DNA from: Undibacterium sp.
GTDB taxonomy: Bacteria > Pseudomonadota > Gammaproteobacteria > Burkholderiales > Burkholderiaceae_D
Length of the DNA: 64,000 nt
Assembly (NCBI GenBank): GCA_030645915.1
Contig: JAUSNO010000013.1
Coordinates: forward strand, 52,713-116,712
Direction: 5' to 3'
The notes under the pieces are model-generated. The model worked only from the letters and a program-made list of their open reading frames with translations. It was not told the DNA's origin and made no database searches. Shown one piece after another: positions 46,061 to 56,291 of the stretch. Each line of letters starts with the position of its first letter. Positions within the stretch are counted from its first letter, which is position 1. The translations under genes and the position numbers were made by a program.

Positions 46061-48322
46061 ATGTCATCGACCCCAACCGACAATTTGCGCCGTCCTCAGC
46101 CTCCACAGCCCGCTGTGCGTGGGGATATCTGGCAGGCATTGGTTCAGCAGGTGACGCATCTGAGCGTCGCGCAGCTGGATGCGTTTTCGGCCAGGTTGTC
46201 GAATGCCTTATTTGCCGCATCCGAGCAGATGAGTGATTCCAAAGAAGCTAATTTAACTTTTAACGCGGCAAGGTTGTTGAAAAACAATGCCTATGCGTTC
46301 TATTTTCTGACTTCAAGCGCCATCGAAGCGAGTTTTCGAAAAGAGATTCAAGCCCTGCGCTCAAAAGCGGTTCCTGAAACGGTAGATCAAGATGTCGCGA
46401 TGACTTTGGTCTCTTACGAAGAAATGGACAGAAAGCTGGCTTTGGGGCGGGTCAGCCGCGCGCTGGAACTAACGAATGCTGAAGAACTTGCTGCACTGAA
46501 CATGCGCCTGGGATGCGTATTGGAAAGCGAAAGCCTGAATATCGCGCAGAACCCATTTAGACCTGAAGTATTTTTGAATACCCTGCAGGCAGCCTGGTGT
46601 GAGTTCAGCCCGGATGTTGCTTCGCATCATTTGATATTACCGCTGTTGCGTGCCGATATTTTGTTTGAGCTTTCTCCTATTTTACGGGCGCTTAACGAGA
46701 CTCTGGTCGCAAGGGGAATTTTACCGGAGTTGCAAGAGTCGTATCGGATCAAGCGAAATAGTGATACTTCTGAAGCAGAAAAGAAACCTGAATTATCGAG
46801 TGGCGAAGTAGCGGAAAAACTTAAAAGATACTTCTCCGAACGAGATTCTCAGAGTCAGCAGTATGGACAAGCTGAAAACGCACAAAGGAGCAATTCGGGT
46901 AGCTTTCAGCAAGTGTCGGCAGGCGGAATGTCCCACGGTTCATCCGGAGGTTCCCCAGTTCCTGGCGGTGGTCAGTACGATGGCCAGGCAAATGCGCCCT
47001 ACAATGCAGTCGATACCAAATTGTTTCATTACCTGGCTGATTTGCAAAAAAGCATGGCAATGCGCCAGCTGGCGTCCGGCGCGCATGAAGCAATGCGTTT
47101 GTCGCAGATGCGCGAGCAAATGCCGGAATTGCAGACTGGTGGAGTCGAAAAAAATACCGTCGAATTGCTTTCTAAAGTATTCGATACCGTATTCCATAAC
47201 CAGGATATTCCGCCAAAAATTAAGGAATTGATTGGTTTATTGCAAGTGCCGGTACTCAAGGCCGCCTTGATGGACAAGGAATTTTTTTTTCAGGAAAAAC
47301 ATCCAGCGCGTCGCTTGATTGATCTGCTGTCCAAATATAGCGCTTCCTGGGATCAGCAGAAAGGGACTGATGATCCCTTGTTTCAAACCATGCAGCGCAA
47401 TGTGAGCCGGGTACAGCAAGAGTTTGATCAGAAAATGGATTTGTTCGATGAAGTGGTTTCCGAGCTGGAAACCTTCATGGAAAAAGAAGAAGCTGCCAGA
47501 GCGGCGGAAATACAAGAGCCGATCAATCGGGCCTTGCAGAGAGAAAAATTCAAACAGGCCAATATTGCCGCCACAAATGAAGTGGCGCTTCGTGTTGGCA
47601 CTGGAGAAGTCGTCGCGTTTGTTGAAACCTTTCTCGAAAATCGCTGGATCAAGGTGCTGACTCTTGCGTATAGCGTCAAGGAAGATAAGCCTCATGCAAT
47701 CGTCGATGCAATAAAAACCATGGATGAATTGATCTGGAGCGTTAAACCAAAAATCACTCTGGCGCAACGCCAGGAAATGGTGAATCGTTTGCCGGCTGTT
47801 CTCGCCAGGCTCAATAAGTGGCTAAGCCTGATTAAATGGGAAGACGCTGATCGCATGCGGTTTTTCGCTGATTTAGCTGAATGTCATGCATCCATTGTCC
47901 GTGCACCGCTTGATTTAACGCCTGAGCGGCAATTGGAAATGGCGGTTGAGGTGGCGCAGAAAGCTGCCGAGCGTCGGTTAGAGAAACGCGCATTGGCCGA
48001 AGAAGGTATTGAGACCGAGAAAGAACCGGACAATTTTGTCGATATTGTCGCCAATCTTGAACGTGGCGTCTGGCTGCAATTTACCAAAAAAGACGGCTCC
48101 ACCCACAATGTCAGGCTGGCTTGGGTTAGCCCTATGCGCAGCCTTTATATCTTTACCTCCAGCCAAAAGGAAAAATCGTTCTCGGTTTCAACTGAAGAGC
48201 TGGAGCAGAACTTCCGCGATCAAAAGGCGCAAATCCTGGTGCTCGACAAAGTGGTTGACCGTGCCCTCATGGCGGCACTTGATGACAGTGAGAAGCAAGA
48301 TACCGCCGAAACTGTTTCCTGA
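46061..48322 (+). CDS. DUF1631 family protein
   Basis: This 753-residue protein matches the DUF1631 layout found in beta- and gammaproteobacteria: a helical N-terminal domain (about 20-240), a low-complexity Ser/Gly/Gln-rich hinge (about 265-310), a long helical middle and a C-terminal beta domain (about 660-735) with GVWLQFTKKDGSTHNVRLAWVSP resembling a PilZ-like fold. There is no signal peptide or membrane segment, so it is cytoplasmic. The function is unknown; the PilZ-like end could link it to cyclic-di-GMP, which is inference. It is a single-gene unit convergent with the lipase operon. Confidence 0.82.
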   Translation: MSSTPTDNLRRPQPPQPAVRGDIWQALVQQVTHLSVAQLDAFSARLSNALFAASEQMSDSKEANLTFNAARLLKNNAYAFYFLTSSAIEASFRKEIQALRSKAVPETVDQDVAMTLVSYEEMDRKLALGRVSRALELTNAEELAALNMRLGCVLESESLNIAQNPFRPEVFLNTLQAAWCEFSPDVASHHLILPLLRADILFELSPILRALNETLVARGILPELQESYRIKRNSDTSEAEKKPELSSGEVAEKLKRYFSERDSQSQQYGQAENAQRSNSGSFQQVSAGGMSHGSSGGSPVPGGGQYDGQANAPYNAVDTKLFHYLADLQKSMAMRQLASGAHEAMRLSQMREQMPELQTGGVEKNTVELLSKVFDTVFHNQDIPPKIKELIGLLQVPVLKAALMDKEFFFQEKHPARRLIDLLSKYSASWDQQKGTDDPLFQTMQRNVSRVQQEFDQKMDLFDEVVSELETFMEKEEAARAAEIQEPINRALQREKFKQANIAATNEVALRVGTGEVVAFVETFLENRWIKVLTLAYSVKEDKPHAIVDAIKTMDELIWSVKPKITLAQRQEMVNRLPAVLARLNKWLSLIKWEDADRMRFFADLAECHASIVRAPLDLTPERQLEMAVEVAQKAAERRLEKRALAEEGIETEKEPDNFVDIVANLERGVWLQFTKKDGSTHNVRLAWVSPMRSLYIFTSSQKEKSFSVSTEELEQNFRDQKAQILVLDKVVDRALMAALDDSEKQDTAETVS

Positions 48323-48331
48323 TAAGCAATA

Positions 48332-48364
48332 TGGCGTGGCATGTGTCGATGCCAAGTTTCGCCA
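48332..48364. terminator. Hairpin between DUF1631 and lipase foldase genes
   Basis: TGGCGTGGCAT and ATGCCA...CGCCA pair with a small internal bulge between two convergent genes. It may serve both transcripts, but no strong T run follows on either strand. Confidence 0.35.
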
Positions 48365-48402
48365 CCAGTAACGTATTTTCCTAAAAAACCCTTTTTGACG
48401 AC

Positions 48403-49356
48403 TTATTCGTATGCAGGCAGGCGTTTTTGTTCGTCCTGAGTAAAACGCTGATCACGGATCTGCTGCAGGAGAAGTAATCGTTGTTCTTCCTTGACAGCGG
48501 TTGACGCATTGCTGATTTGATTCCTTTCATTTAGATAGCTGGTGATACGAGTCTTCCATTGAGATTCTTCTCGATCGACTTCGGCCAGTCGCGCTGCCGA
48601 TTCTGGCGTCGTCGCAGCGGCGCGCATCCGATAAACCTCATCCTCACTGGCGCCGCGAGCCCGTAATTCCTGCGCGTATTGTTCCAGTCGAACCACCTGG
48701 TAAGGCGCTTCTTTGGCTTCTCGTAAACCCGGTGACATGGCGGCATCCAGGGCTTTGATGCCATCCCTTTTCTGTGTTTCGCTTAGCGCTGCATTCTGGC
48801 TGACTTCCAGGCGACTGATGGCGTCCATATCGTAGGCGTCATCAAATCCAAACATGGCACTACTTTCTTTTGCGTTAAAGAACAGCTTTCTCGTTTCTTG
48901 CATGTTTAGCAGGCGTTGGCGGATTGCCTCGGTCACATTGCCAAATAAGTGGGCAGATTTTTTTTCAATTTCTGCCAAAGCTTCCTTGTAACGGATATAG
49001 CGTAAAAGTAAATTCTTCGCTTCAATCGCGGCACCGGAGCTCAGTTTGTTATCCAGTTCTTTTTCTATTTCAGCGACAATTTCCTTCAAGGATTTCTCTC
49101 CTGTCGCGGCGAGGTAGTAATCAAACATCAATCTCAATTCTGTATTGACCAGCAATTCACCTGTGGCGTTTTGGGCAATCTTTCCATCAGTTGTCGTTCC
49201 TTCCATCGATCGTACAAAAGTGAAAAGCTCGCTTTCCTTTTTTTGTATGACGTCTATTTTTTCATCGCCGTTATGCGAGAAATAAACAACAAAAAAAACA
49301 GCGACAGACATCGTCGCTGCAATTGATAACGCGTACTTTTTTAGTATCTTGTGCAT
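48403..49356 (-). CDS. lifO: Lipase-specific foldase (lipase chaperone)
   Basis: This 317-residue protein has an N-terminal membrane anchor (about residues 8-27), a variable linker and the foldase domain of LifO/LipB. The family signature RxxFDYxLA is present as RLMFDYYLAATGE (residues 75-87). Long charged helices follow, as expected for the extended clamp that wraps the lipase in the periplasm. It starts 49 bp after the lipase gene on the same strand, the standard lipA-lifO order in Burkholderia and Pseudomonas. Without it, class I lipases of this type remain inactive. Confidence 0.9.
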   Translation of the reverse strand: MHKILKKYALSIAATMSVAVFFVVYFSHNGDEKIDVIQKKESELFTFVRSMEGTTTDGKIAQNATGELLVNTELRLMFDYYLAATGEKSLKEIVAEIEKELDNKLSSGAAIEAKNLLLRYIRYKEALAEIEKKSAHLFGNVTEAIRQRLLNMQETRKLFFNAKESSAMFGFDDAYDMDAISRLEVSQNAALSETQKRDGIKALDAAMSPGLREAKEAPYQVVRLEQYAQELRARGASEDEVYRMRAAATTPESAARLAEVDREESQWKTRITSYLNERNQISNASTAVKEEQRLLLLQQIRDQRFTQDEQKRLPAYE

Positions 49357-49405
49357 TCATCCCGCCCATGGATTAGTTCAGCTTATGCTACCTATTATGT
49401 GAACT

Positions 49406-50899
<1,494 letters not shown>

Positions 50900-52015
50900 A
50901 TGTCCGATCTGGCTTCTTTGTCTACACTCGCGCGTTCTGACGCGCAACTTCCGGTTCACGTATATTTTGATCAGACGCTATTGCAGCGCGAGATCAAGCA
51001 GCTTTTTCAATCTGGCCCGCGTTATGTCGGCCATGAATTGATGGTGCCTAATGTCGGTGACTATGCCACGCTTCCGTCTGAAAACGGTGGGCGTATGCTG
51101 GTGCGCAACGCTCAGGGCATTGAGCTGATGTCCAATGTTTGCCGGCATCGGCAGGCACTTATGCTAGGCGGCCCCGGCACTACCGGGCGCGGCAATGCCA
51201 AAAACATCGTCTGTCCGCTGCATCGCTGGACTTATGATCTAAAAGGCGAACTGATAGGTGCCCCGCATTTCGCTGACACGCCATGTCTGAACCTTTCACA
51301 GACGCCTTTGCAAAACTGGAACGGTTTGCTGTTTGAGCAAAATGGCTACAACGTCATGGAAAAAATGGCGACGCTCAGCGTTACTCAGGATCTTGATTTT
51401 TCTGGCTACATGCTCGATCACGTTGAGGTCCATGAATGTGATTACAACTGGAAGACCTTCATAGAAGTCTATCTGGAAGATTATCACGTAGAACCATTTC
51501 ATCCTGGCCTCGGCAGTTTTGTCACCTGTGATGATTTACGCTGGGAGTTTGGCGAAGATTACAGCGTGCAAACGGTAGGCGTGAACAATGGCTTGCTCAA
51601 ATCGGGCTCGGATAAATACCGCCTGTGGCAAGAACAGGTATTGAAATTCCGCCAGGGTGATGCACCGAAATACGGTGCAATCTGGCTGACGCTATACCCA
51701 AACATCATGGTTGAGTGGTATCCACACGTATTGGTGGTGTCCACCCTGTGGCCTAGCGCAACCGGCAAGACAAAAAATGTCGTTGAGTTTTATTACCCGG
51801 AAGAAATCGTTCTTTTTGAACGTGAATTTATCGAAGCCGAACGCGCTGCTTACATGGAAACCTGCATAGAGGATGATGAGATAGGTTTTCGCATGGATGC
51901 AGGGCGCAGAATTTTGATGGAGCGCGGCGTCAATGAGGTTGGCCCGTATCAGTCTCCGATGGAAGATGGCATGCAGCATTTTCATGAGTGGTACCGACGC
52001 AATATGTCGTTTTAA
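50900..52015 (+). CDS. Rieske non-heme iron oxygenase, alpha subunit type
   Basis: This 371-residue protein has a Rieske 2Fe-2S centre (Cys81-x-His83 in CRHRQ, and Cys105-x2-His108 in CPLHRW) and a catalytic mononuclear iron site (DYHVEPFHP, His196 and His201, with a later Asp). This is the architecture of ring-hydroxylating or demethylating oxygenase alpha subunits. No ferredoxin reductase or beta subunit is encoded beside it, so the electron donor and substrate are unknown. The ATG at 50900 follows a GGGGTGGGG stretch; the upstream in-frame start adds an implausible hydrophobic peptide. A clear terminator follows the stop. Confidence 0.88.
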   Translation: MSDLASLSTLARSDAQLPVHVYFDQTLLQREIKQLFQSGPRYVGHELMVPNVGDYATLPSENGGRMLVRNAQGIELMSNVCRHRQALMLGGPGTTGRGNAKNIVCPLHRWTYDLKGELIGAPHFADTPCLNLSQTPLQNWNGLLFEQNGYNVMEKMATLSVTQDLDFSGYMLDHVEVHECDYNWKTFIEVYLEDYHVEPFHPGLGSFVTCDDLRWEFGEDYSVQTVGVNNGLLKSGSDKYRLWQEQVLKFRQGDAPKYGAIWLTLYPNIMVEWYPHVLVVSTLWPSATGKTKNVVEFYYPEEIVLFEREFIEAERAAYMETCIEDDEIGFRMDAGRRILMERGVNEVGPYQSPMEDGMQHFHEWYRRNMSF

Positions 52016-52020
52016 CAAAA

Positions 52021-52050
52021 GGGGGAAGCTAAGCTTCCCCTTATTTTTTT
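52021..52050 (+). terminator. Terminator after the Rieske gene
   Basis: GGGGAAGCT and AGCTTCCCC form a strong stem followed by TTATTTTTTT, six bases after the Rieske stop codon. It separates this gene from the EamA transporter gene just downstream. Confidence 0.88.
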
Positions 52051-52060
52051 GGATCTGAAT

Positions 52061-52978
52061 ATGCAGTCCCTTTGGATGCTGGTTGCCAGCTTTTTATTTT
52101 CTATCATGGGTGTCTGTGTCAAGCTGGCATCGGCCAGTTACAGCACTTCAGAAATCGTTGCCTATCGTGGATTTATCGGCATGGCGGTGATATTTTTTAT
52201 CGTTAAATGGCAGGGTGGAAGCTTGCGTACCCGTATGGCCGGCGATCATCTTTGGCGTGGTGCTGTTGGGGTGGCGGCGCTATGGCTGTGGTTTTATTCG
52301 ATAGGGCGTTTACCGCTGGCGATGGCTGTCACTTTAAACTACATGTCACCGATCTGGATCGCAGTCATCTTGTTTGTGAGCGCCTGGTGGCACAATAAAG
52401 ATCGCCTCGAACCAACCATGTTGCTGGCCGTTTTTCTTGGTTTTGTCGGTGTGATCTTGTTATTGCGCCCTTCAATACGCGCAGACCAATTACTCGGTGG
52501 TGCGCTCGCTTTGATTTCCGGCATGTTGGCAGCACTGGCTTACATGCAGGTGAGAAAAATGGGTTTGTTGGGGGAGCCTGAATATCGGGTAGTTTTTTAT
52601 TTTTCTGCGGTTTGTGCTATCGCCGGCGTTCTGGGAACGGCCGTGTCGGGCGTCATGTCGCCACCAGAGTCGTCGAGTTGGCATCCGCATCATGCACAAG
52701 GCTTAATACTCTTGCTCGTGGTGGGATTGACGGCAGCCTGCGCGCAGGTGGCCATGACGCGTGCCTATCGGCTTGGCAATACGTTGGTCACGGCCAACCT
52801 TCAATATGTCGGTATCGTATTTTCCAGCATTTGGGATGTTTTCATTTGGCACGACAGCTTGCACTGGCTGAGCTGGCTAGGAATAGCCGTGATTCTGAGT
52901 AGCGGAATAATCGCAACTTTTTACAACACCAGAAATAGTCAGCCCAAGATCGCCGCGGATTCAATTGGTTCTGAATGA
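52061..52978 (+). CDS. EamA/DMT-family transporter
   Basis: This 305-residue protein has about ten membrane helices arranged as two EamA repeats, typical of drug/metabolite transporters such as RarD and YdcZ relatives. Recognisable are the first-repeat end PLAMAVTLNYMSPIWIAV and the second-repeat end GNTLVTANLQYVGIVFSSIWDVF. The family exports amino acids, purines or drugs; the cargo here is unknown. The start at 52061 (ATG) is preferred to TTG at 52049, which lies inside the T run of the upstream terminator. It is followed after about 90 bp by a sulfurtransferase gene. Confidence 0.88.
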   Translation: MQSLWMLVASFLFSIMGVCVKLASASYSTSEIVAYRGFIGMAVIFFIVKWQGGSLRTRMAGDHLWRGAVGVAALWLWFYSIGRLPLAMAVTLNYMSPIWIAVILFVSAWWHNKDRLEPTMLLAVFLGFVGVILLLRPSIRADQLLGGALALISGMLAALAYMQVRKMGLLGEPEYRVVFYFSAVCAIAGVLGTAVSGVMSPPESSSWHPHHAQGLILLLVVGLTAACAQVAMTRAYRLGNTLVTANLQYVGIVFSSIWDVFIWHDSLHWLSWLGIAVILSSGIIATFYNTRNSQPKIAADSIGSE

Positions 52979-53065
52979 AGAGTGTAAAGAATAAATCGTT
53001 GCTCATGATTGCCTGTTCAGCGAACATCAGGTATTTTCTGCTATCGAATCAACACAGGAGCAATG

Positions 53066-53917
53066 ATGTACACCACACTGATATCGGCACAGGATTTGGC
53101 CGGGCAAATCGTACAACCGGAGATGGTGCTTATTGATTGTCGTCATGATCTGATGGACAGCACTGCTGGCGAGCTGGCATACAATGCCGGACACTTGCCC
53201 GGTGCGCGCTTTGCCCATCTGGATCAGCAATTATCCGGAGTCAAAATTTCTGTTACAGGCCAGTTCTGTGGACGACATCCCTTGCCCGCAAAAGAAAATT
53301 TCATTCGTCATTTACGTGCGCTGGGCATCAAGGCTACTTCGCAAGTGATTGTCTACGATGCCCAAGGGGGCATGTACGCAGCGCGATTGTGGTGGATGTT
53401 GCGCTGGGTCGGGCACAGTGCGGTTGCCGTGCTTGATGGCGGAGTGCCGGCATGGCTGGCGCTAGGCTTGCCGCTAGATACGACCGTGCCTCAGATCGCA
53501 CTCGGTGATATTGGCATTAAACCTAGCCTGGTTGCACAGGTAAATGTTGATGAAGTGATAGAAAACTTATCGACCGCTGCGCGAACCGTGGTGGACGCGC
53601 GTGCTGGCGATCGTTATCGCGGTGAAAATGAAACCATTGATCCTGTTGGGGGACATATCCCGGGTGCCGTGAATCGCTTTTTTAAAGACAATTTGCAAGC
53701 AGACGGATGCTTCAAATCTGCGGAACACCTGCACGAGGAATGGTTGGCTGTCTGCTCCGATGCCAGCAAGGCGATCATGCAATGTGGTTCGGGAGTAACG
53801 GCTTGCCATAATTTGCTGGCGCTTGAAGTGGCCGGTCTTACTGGCGCTGCTTTATACCCGGGTTCTTGGAGCGAATGGTGTGCCGATCCGGCGCGGCCAG
53901 TGGCAACAGGCTGCTAG
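53066..53917 (+). CDS. Two-domain sulfurtransferase (rhodanese)
   Basis: This 283-residue protein has two rhodanese domains: an inactive N-terminal one (about 5-135, with LIDCRHDLMD and NAGHLPGARF) and a C-terminal active one (about 155-280) with Cys240 in the loop CGSGVTA. The loop resembles that of 3-mercaptopyruvate sulfurtransferases, so it may use mercaptopyruvate or thiosulfate as sulfur donor. The start at 53066 has AGGAG five bases upstream; the ATG three bases earlier is too close to it. Its stop abuts the stop of the convergent C1 peptidase gene without a gap. Confidence 0.92.
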   Translation: MYTTLISAQDLAGQIVQPEMVLIDCRHDLMDSTAGELAYNAGHLPGARFAHLDQQLSGVKISVTGQFCGRHPLPAKENFIRHLRALGIKATSQVIVYDAQGGMYAARLWWMLRWVGHSAVAVLDGGVPAWLALGLPLDTTVPQIALGDIGIKPSLVAQVNVDEVIENLSTAARTVVDARAGDRYRGENETIDPVGGHIPGAVNRFFKDNLQADGCFKSAEHLHEEWLAVCSDASKAIMQCGSGVTACHNLLALEVAGLTGAALYPGSWSEWCADPARPVATGC

Positions 53918-54685
53918 TTACATTTCTACATTGCGAACGACCCAAAAATCGGCCGCAAGATTGGACTCCGTCAGATAGGCATACGGGACAGTAAAGTAAC
54001 CTTTATTGGCCCAACTTGCACCCCAGGAGTTCATGACGGTAAAACGCTCGCTTTTATCGTCATAACCCACTGCAAGCACAGAATGGCCGCCGATCAATTT
54101 TTCGTTTTTGCCCGGCATTTTTAATGTTCCGGTAGAGGCAACACGTTCAGATTCAAAATCCTGGTACACCGTTAGGCCAAACACAAATGGATAGCCATCG
54201 GCCAGGCAGGCTTTTAGATGTTGCAGATGCTGCTGCAGACGCTGATACGAAATCGCCTGATGATCCATGGCGTCGAGATAGGCTGATTTCGGTGGTGTTA
54301 ACGTATGATTTTTGGCGACATAGGGCCAGCGTTTTTCATGACAGACGCCTTGTTTCGCAATGCTTTTGATGGCATCGCGGATTTGCGCGCCATGATTTTG
54401 TTTTTGCGTGCCTGTCATGACCCGTGCGTTGTAATGGATGAACAAGCGTGATGGGAGAAATGGAGCGGTATTGCCTTGCTTGAGCAAATTAAAACGATAG
54501 GCATTGCAAACCGCATTTGCCGTGCAACTGCCGATTTTCCCACCCTGATCCAGTACCCCGGGGCAGTGCGGTCGCAAGTCTATCTTGCCTGGTAGTTGCT
54601 GTAGCAGATCAGGATGCACCAGGAAGCTGTGGTCACGATAATCTGGCAAATCCGGCATCCAGCCATAGCCTGCTATTTTTCTCAA
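53918..54685 (-). CDS. C1-family (papain-like) cysteine peptidase
   Basis: This 255-residue protein has the papain triad: Cys54 in DQGGKIGSCTANA, His201 in GGHSVLAVGYDD and Asn219 in MNSWGASWANKGY, with the oxyanion Gln47. No signal peptide is present and the protein starts almost directly at the GWMPDLPDYRDH motif common to bacterial C1 peptidases, so it is probably cytoplasmic and made without a propeptide. The start is TTG. It begins 15 bp after the ZIP transporter gene and is likely cotranscribed with it. Its substrate is unknown. Confidence 0.87.
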   Translation of the reverse strand: MRKIAGYGWMPDLPDYRDHSFLVHPDLLQQLPGKIDLRPHCPGVLDQGGKIGSCTANAVCNAYRFNLLKQGNTAPFLPSRLFIHYNARVMTGTQKQNHGAQIRDAIKSIAKQGVCHEKRWPYVAKNHTLTPPKSAYLDAMDHQAISYQRLQQHLQHLKACLADGYPFVFGLTVYQDFESERVASTGTLKMPGKNEKLIGGHSVLAVGYDDKSERFTVMNSWGASWANKGYFTVPYAYLTESNLAADFWVVRNVEM

Positions 54686-54700
54686 GATCCTTGCCCCAAT

Positions 54701-55516
54701 TTAACGATGTTGCGTCACAAACAAGACCAGACCCACGCCACAGGCAATCAAGATGATCTGGGGGACGGTTTCTCGCAAGCTGGCGCGACGCTGCATTTGC
54801 GGCATTAGATCGCTTACTGCAATGTAGATGAATCCAGAAGAGGCGAACACCAGTACGTAAGGGATTAAGTTGCTGGCATCGGCCAGCATGTAATAACCTA
54901 ATACGCCGCCAACCACGGCCATCATGCTGCAAATAAGATTGTAAATATAGGCACGCATGCGTGAAAAACCGGCATTCAGCAAAACAATGAAATCACCGAT
55001 TTCCTGCGGGATTTCATGCGCAATGATGGCCAATCCTGTCACCAATCCCAGTTTGGGATCTGCCAGAAAAGCGGCGGCAATGAGAATGCCATCCGTGAAG
55101 TTGTGCAGGCCATCACCGACCAGAATCATCCAGCCCGCCTTGCCCGCTTCATGCGCATCATGGCCATGTTCGTGATGATGGCCATCACCTTCGTGGTGAT
55201 GCGAGTGGCGCAGAATGGCAAATTTTTCCAGCAGGAAAAAAGCCAGCAAACCGCCCAGCAAACAGGCAAACAGCGAGCGTGTATCTGCACCCGATTCAAA
55301 GGCTTCTGGCAATGCATGCAGCAGAGAGGTGGAAAGCATGATGCCAACCGAAAGGCTGACCATGCGCTCGACCATTTTGGAGAGCAGTGAAAATGAAAAT
55401 ATCGCTGCTGCGGTAATGCTCAGCAAGCCGGCAATGGCGGTGGTGAATAGGATGGATAGCAGGGTGGAATGAATTTTAAGCCTCGAATCGTCAAGCAGAT
55501 TGCAACTGGGTTGCAA
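54701..55516 (-). CDS. ZIP-family metal transporter
   Basis: This 271-residue membrane protein has about eight helices, a histidine-rich cytoplasmic loop (HSHHHEGDGHHHEHGHDAH, about 103-121) and the metal-site helices HNFTDGILIAAAF and HEIPQEIGDF that define ZIP transporters. It probably imports zinc, iron or manganese. The start is uncertain: the longest frame begins with TTG at 55516 and the first ATG is well inside the membrane domain. The C1 peptidase gene follows after 15 bp, an unusual pairing. The upstream gap of about 270 bp contains only palindromic repeat copy G. Confidence 0.85.
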   Translation of the reverse strand: MQPSCNLLDDSRLKIHSTLLSILFTTAIAGLLSITAAAIFSFSLLSKMVERMVSLSVGIMLSTSLLHALPEAFESGADTRSLFACLLGGLLAFFLLEKFAILRHSHHHEGDGHHHEHGHDAHEAGKAGWMILVGDGLHNFTDGILIAAAFLADPKLGLVTGLAIIAHEIPQEIGDFIVLLNAGFSRMRAYIYNLICSMMAVVGGVLGYYMLADASNLIPYVLVFASSGFIYIAVSDLMPQMQRRASLRETVPQIILIACGVGLVLFVTQHR

Positions 55517-55701
55517 ATTAGAACATAGAGCGGACTTTTGTGCAAATACTCAACATAGCGATTGAAGAGTGTGCCTGCATAGACGTCGAGCTAAATAATG
55601 CGTTCACACAGCACGAGTACAGGTTACGTATGCAGGATGCGGTCAACCGTGATTGTGCCGTTAGAAATATTTCAGGTTGTTAATATTAAAAACGATACCG
55701 G

Positions 55702-55770
55702 CCAACACGCAATACCCATGCGGGTTTCAGGGTATGTTGGCTTGAAACCCGCATGGGTATTGCGTGTTGG
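55702..55770. repeat. Palindromic repeat copy G, perfect 28-bp arms
   Basis: Arms starting CCAACACGCAATACCC and ending GGGTATTGCGTGTTGG are perfectly complementary over 28 bp around a 13-base loop. It lies 18 bp past the glutathione peroxidase stop codon. This is the best preserved of the seven copies. Confidence 0.9.
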
Positions 55771-55788
55771 AGGTGTGCTTAATAGAAT

Positions 55789-56283
55789 TTACTCGGCCAG
55801 CAAGACTTCAATGTCAGGGATTAAATCTTCAGGCGAGGTTTGTGGTGCATAGCGCTGATAGGCAGTACCGTCTTTTTTGATCAGAAACTTGGTGAAGTTC
55901 CACTTGATGGCTTCGCTGTTCAGCAGTCCTGGCGCGGCGGCTTTTAAATAATCATACAAAGGATGGGCATTTGCACCGTTGACTTCAATCTTGGAGAAGA
56001 GAGGGAAGCTCACGCCAAAATTTTTCTCGCAGAAATTGCCGATTTCTTCCGCTGTGCCCGGTTCCTGATGGCCAAACTGGTTACAAGGAAAGCCCAGTAC
56101 GACCAATCCCTTGGCGCGATATTGCTGGTAGATCTGTTCCAAGCCTTGGTATTGTGGCGTAAAGCCGCACTGACTGGCGGTATTGACGATCAGCACGACC
56201 TTTCCCAGATACGTCTTCAGATCGACAGCTTGTCCCTGCAAGTTGTCAGCAGTGAAGTCGAGAGCATTTTTTGGTGAATTCAT
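55789..56283 (-). CDS. Glutathione peroxidase family protein
   Basis: This 164-residue thioredoxin-fold peroxidase has the active Cys39 in NTASQCGFT, the Gln in LGFPCNQFGHQEPG and the Trp in IKWNFTKFL, the standard tetrad arrangement of GPx/BtuE proteins. The active residue is cysteine rather than selenocysteine, so thioredoxin may be the real reductant. It detoxifies hydroperoxides in the cytoplasm. It starts 8 bp after the pilU stop on the same strand and may be read through from the pilT-pilU transcript. Confidence 0.93.
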   Translation of the reverse strand: MNSPKNALDFTADNLQGQAVDLKTYLGKVVLIVNTASQCGFTPQYQGLEQIYQQYRAKGLVVLGFPCNQFGHQEPGTAEEIGNFCEKNFGVSFPLFSKIEVNGANAHPLYDYLKAAAPGLLNSEAIKWNFTKFLIKKDGTAYQRYAPQTSPEDLIPDIEVLLAE

Positions 56284-56291
56284 GATGGCGC

